In this document: positions 13,382-13,775 of the stretch, in pieces | How positions within the stretch are numbered: the first letter of the stretch is position 1 | How the letters are laid out: each line of letters opens with the position of its first letter | Source: Euryarchaeota archaeon UBA124 | Lineage (GTDB): Archaea; Thermoplasmatota; Poseidoniia; Poseidoniales; Poseidoniaceae | Direction: 5' to 3' | NCBI GenBank assembly: GCA_002502215.1 | Contig: DAPT01000112.1 | Coordinates: forward strand, 27,912-41,686 | DNA length: 13,775 bases | Notes under the pieces: generated by a model | Told to the model about the DNA's origin: nothing | Seen by the model: only the letters and a program-made list of their open reading frames with translations | Databases searched by the model: none | Position numbers and translations under genes: made by a program

Positions 13382-13531
13382 ATGGCACGATTCCCCGAAG
13401 CTGAGGCTCGATTGCTCGTTCGTAAAATTTGCATGAAATGCAACGCTCGAAACGCTGCTCGTGCTGAACGATGTCGTAAGTGTGGCTACAAAGGCTTGCG
13501 CTGGAAGAACGTTGAGCGTAAAGGCATTTGA
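13382..13531 (+). CDS. rpl40e: 50S ribosomal protein L40e
   Basis: This is a 49-residue, very basic zinc-ribbon protein of the large ribosomal subunit, the archaeal homologue of the part fused to ubiquitin in eukaryotes. The sequence begins MARFPEAEARLLVRKICMKC. Four cysteines, C17, C20, C31 and C34, form the C-x2-C-x10-C-x2-C zinc site. NARNAARAERCRKCGYKGLR follows the family pattern, and the protein ends WKNVERKGI. The length equals that of archaeal L40e. A TATA-like box about 25 bases upstream of the ATG gives a leaderless mRNA, and no Shine-Dalgarno site is present. The stop is three bases from the stop of the convergent membrane protein gene. Confidence 0.95.
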   Translation: MARFPEAEARLLVRKICMKCNARNAARAERCRKCGYKGLRWKNVERKGI

Positions 13532-13534
13532 TTT

Positions 13535-13775
13535 TCAACGTAAAATCAACGGTAGCAGCGCTGCCATTGGGTCTCCAATCAACCACAATGGAACAATTGC
13601 GGGGAACAAGAACAGCAGCAACGGTAGTTTCAAACTCACCCATATGCGCTCAGCACCAAAGGTTTCCAATCGCTCAATGTGCTCATTCATCTGGACGTCG
13701 GTTGGCGTTCTTCGGGGCGCTCTCCTTCTGTGACTCAGAACAATCTCACCATTTGGCATTTCCATGGTGTCGGTG
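13535..13775 (-). CDS. C-terminal part of a membrane protein, perhaps archaeal prepilin/preflagellin peptidase (5' end beyond window)
   Basis: The minus-strand frame is open from the right window edge to TGA 13537-13535; about 79 residues are visible. A methionine at 13765 exists, but the frame continues upstream without a stop, so this is most likely the end of a longer gene. The visible part begins with a polar, basic cytoplasmic segment (LSHRRRAPRRTP, then EHIERLETFGAERIWVSLK). It ends in a hydrophobic hairpin (LPLLLFLFPAIVPLWLIGDP, then MAALLPLIL). A basic cytosolic domain followed by a W-V-x-x-x-x-P-L/F membrane re-entry and a final helix resembles the C-terminus of archaeal A24-family prepilin peptidases. 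The catalytic aspartates would lie outside the window, so the assignment is tentative. It ends three bases from the convergent rpl40e stop. Confidence 0.5.
   Translation of the reverse strand, partial: TDTMEMPNGEIVLSHRRRAPRRTPTDVQMNEHIERLETFGAERIWVSLKLPLLLFLFPAIVPLWLIGDPMAALLPLILR

Noticed and set aside
13233..13643. 136-codon minus-strand frame across the MBL/rpl40e region
   Set aside because: It runs antisense to rpl40e and overlaps the MBL gene in another frame. No domain pattern supports it.
1..13775. Mobile element, prophage, CRISPR array or defence system
   Set aside because: No transposase, integrase, terminal inverted repeats, regular spacer-repeat array or known defence domains were seen. 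All intergenic gaps are short.

Overview
The window looks like ordinary chromosome of a planktonic euryarchaeon, most likely of the Marine Group II (Candidatus Poseidoniales) type. The archaeal evidence is direct: a transcription factor B gene (TFB, zinc ribbon plus two cyclin repeats), a 49-residue ribosomal protein L40e with four cysteines, a PheS with the long archaeal/eukaryotic-type N-terminal region, and TATA-like boxes about 25-30 bases before several start codons. The lineage assignment is inference. It rests on this archaeal core standing beside bacterial/eukaryotic-type genes (acyl desaturase, Asp-box lipoprotein, EF-hand protein, large TPR protein). I see no insertion sequence, phage gene, CRISPR array or toxin-antitoxin pair.

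Layout from left to right: the 5' part of pheS (-, cut by the window edge) and an MscS-type channel (-); a divergent acyl desaturase (+); a convergent Asp-box lipoprotein (-); a divergent two-EF-hand protein (+); a convergent 584-residue TPR protein (-); a divergent GT-C-like membrane protein (+); tRNA-Ala(UGC) (-) and purA (-); a divergent tfb (+) followed by a small four-cysteine protein (+) and a propeller-like protein (+); a convergent metallo-beta-lactamase-fold protein (-) whose metal ligands are missing; a divergent rpl40e (+), absent from a long-ORF view because it is so short; and the 3' end of a membrane protein (-), possibly a prepilin peptidase, running off the right edge.

Genes alternate in direction and are packed tightly. 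Stops lie 1-3 bases apart or overlap, and divergent starts lie 30-250 bases apart. The longest gene-free stretch is the purA/tfb divergent region (10320-10564). It holds a near-ideal TATA box for tfb, a perfect 9-bp inverted repeat and a 9-bp direct repeat, which together look like an operator region.

Functionally the window mixes information processing (pheS, tRNA-Ala, tfb, rpl40e), purine synthesis (purA) and a cell-envelope group (MscS, desaturase, lipoprotein, EF-hand, GT-C). I found no clear new multi-gene system. The observations most worth following are the metal-ligand-free MBL-fold protein, the desaturase with a lysine-rich tail in an archaeon, the purA/tfb operator region, and the shared or overlapping divergent promoters.
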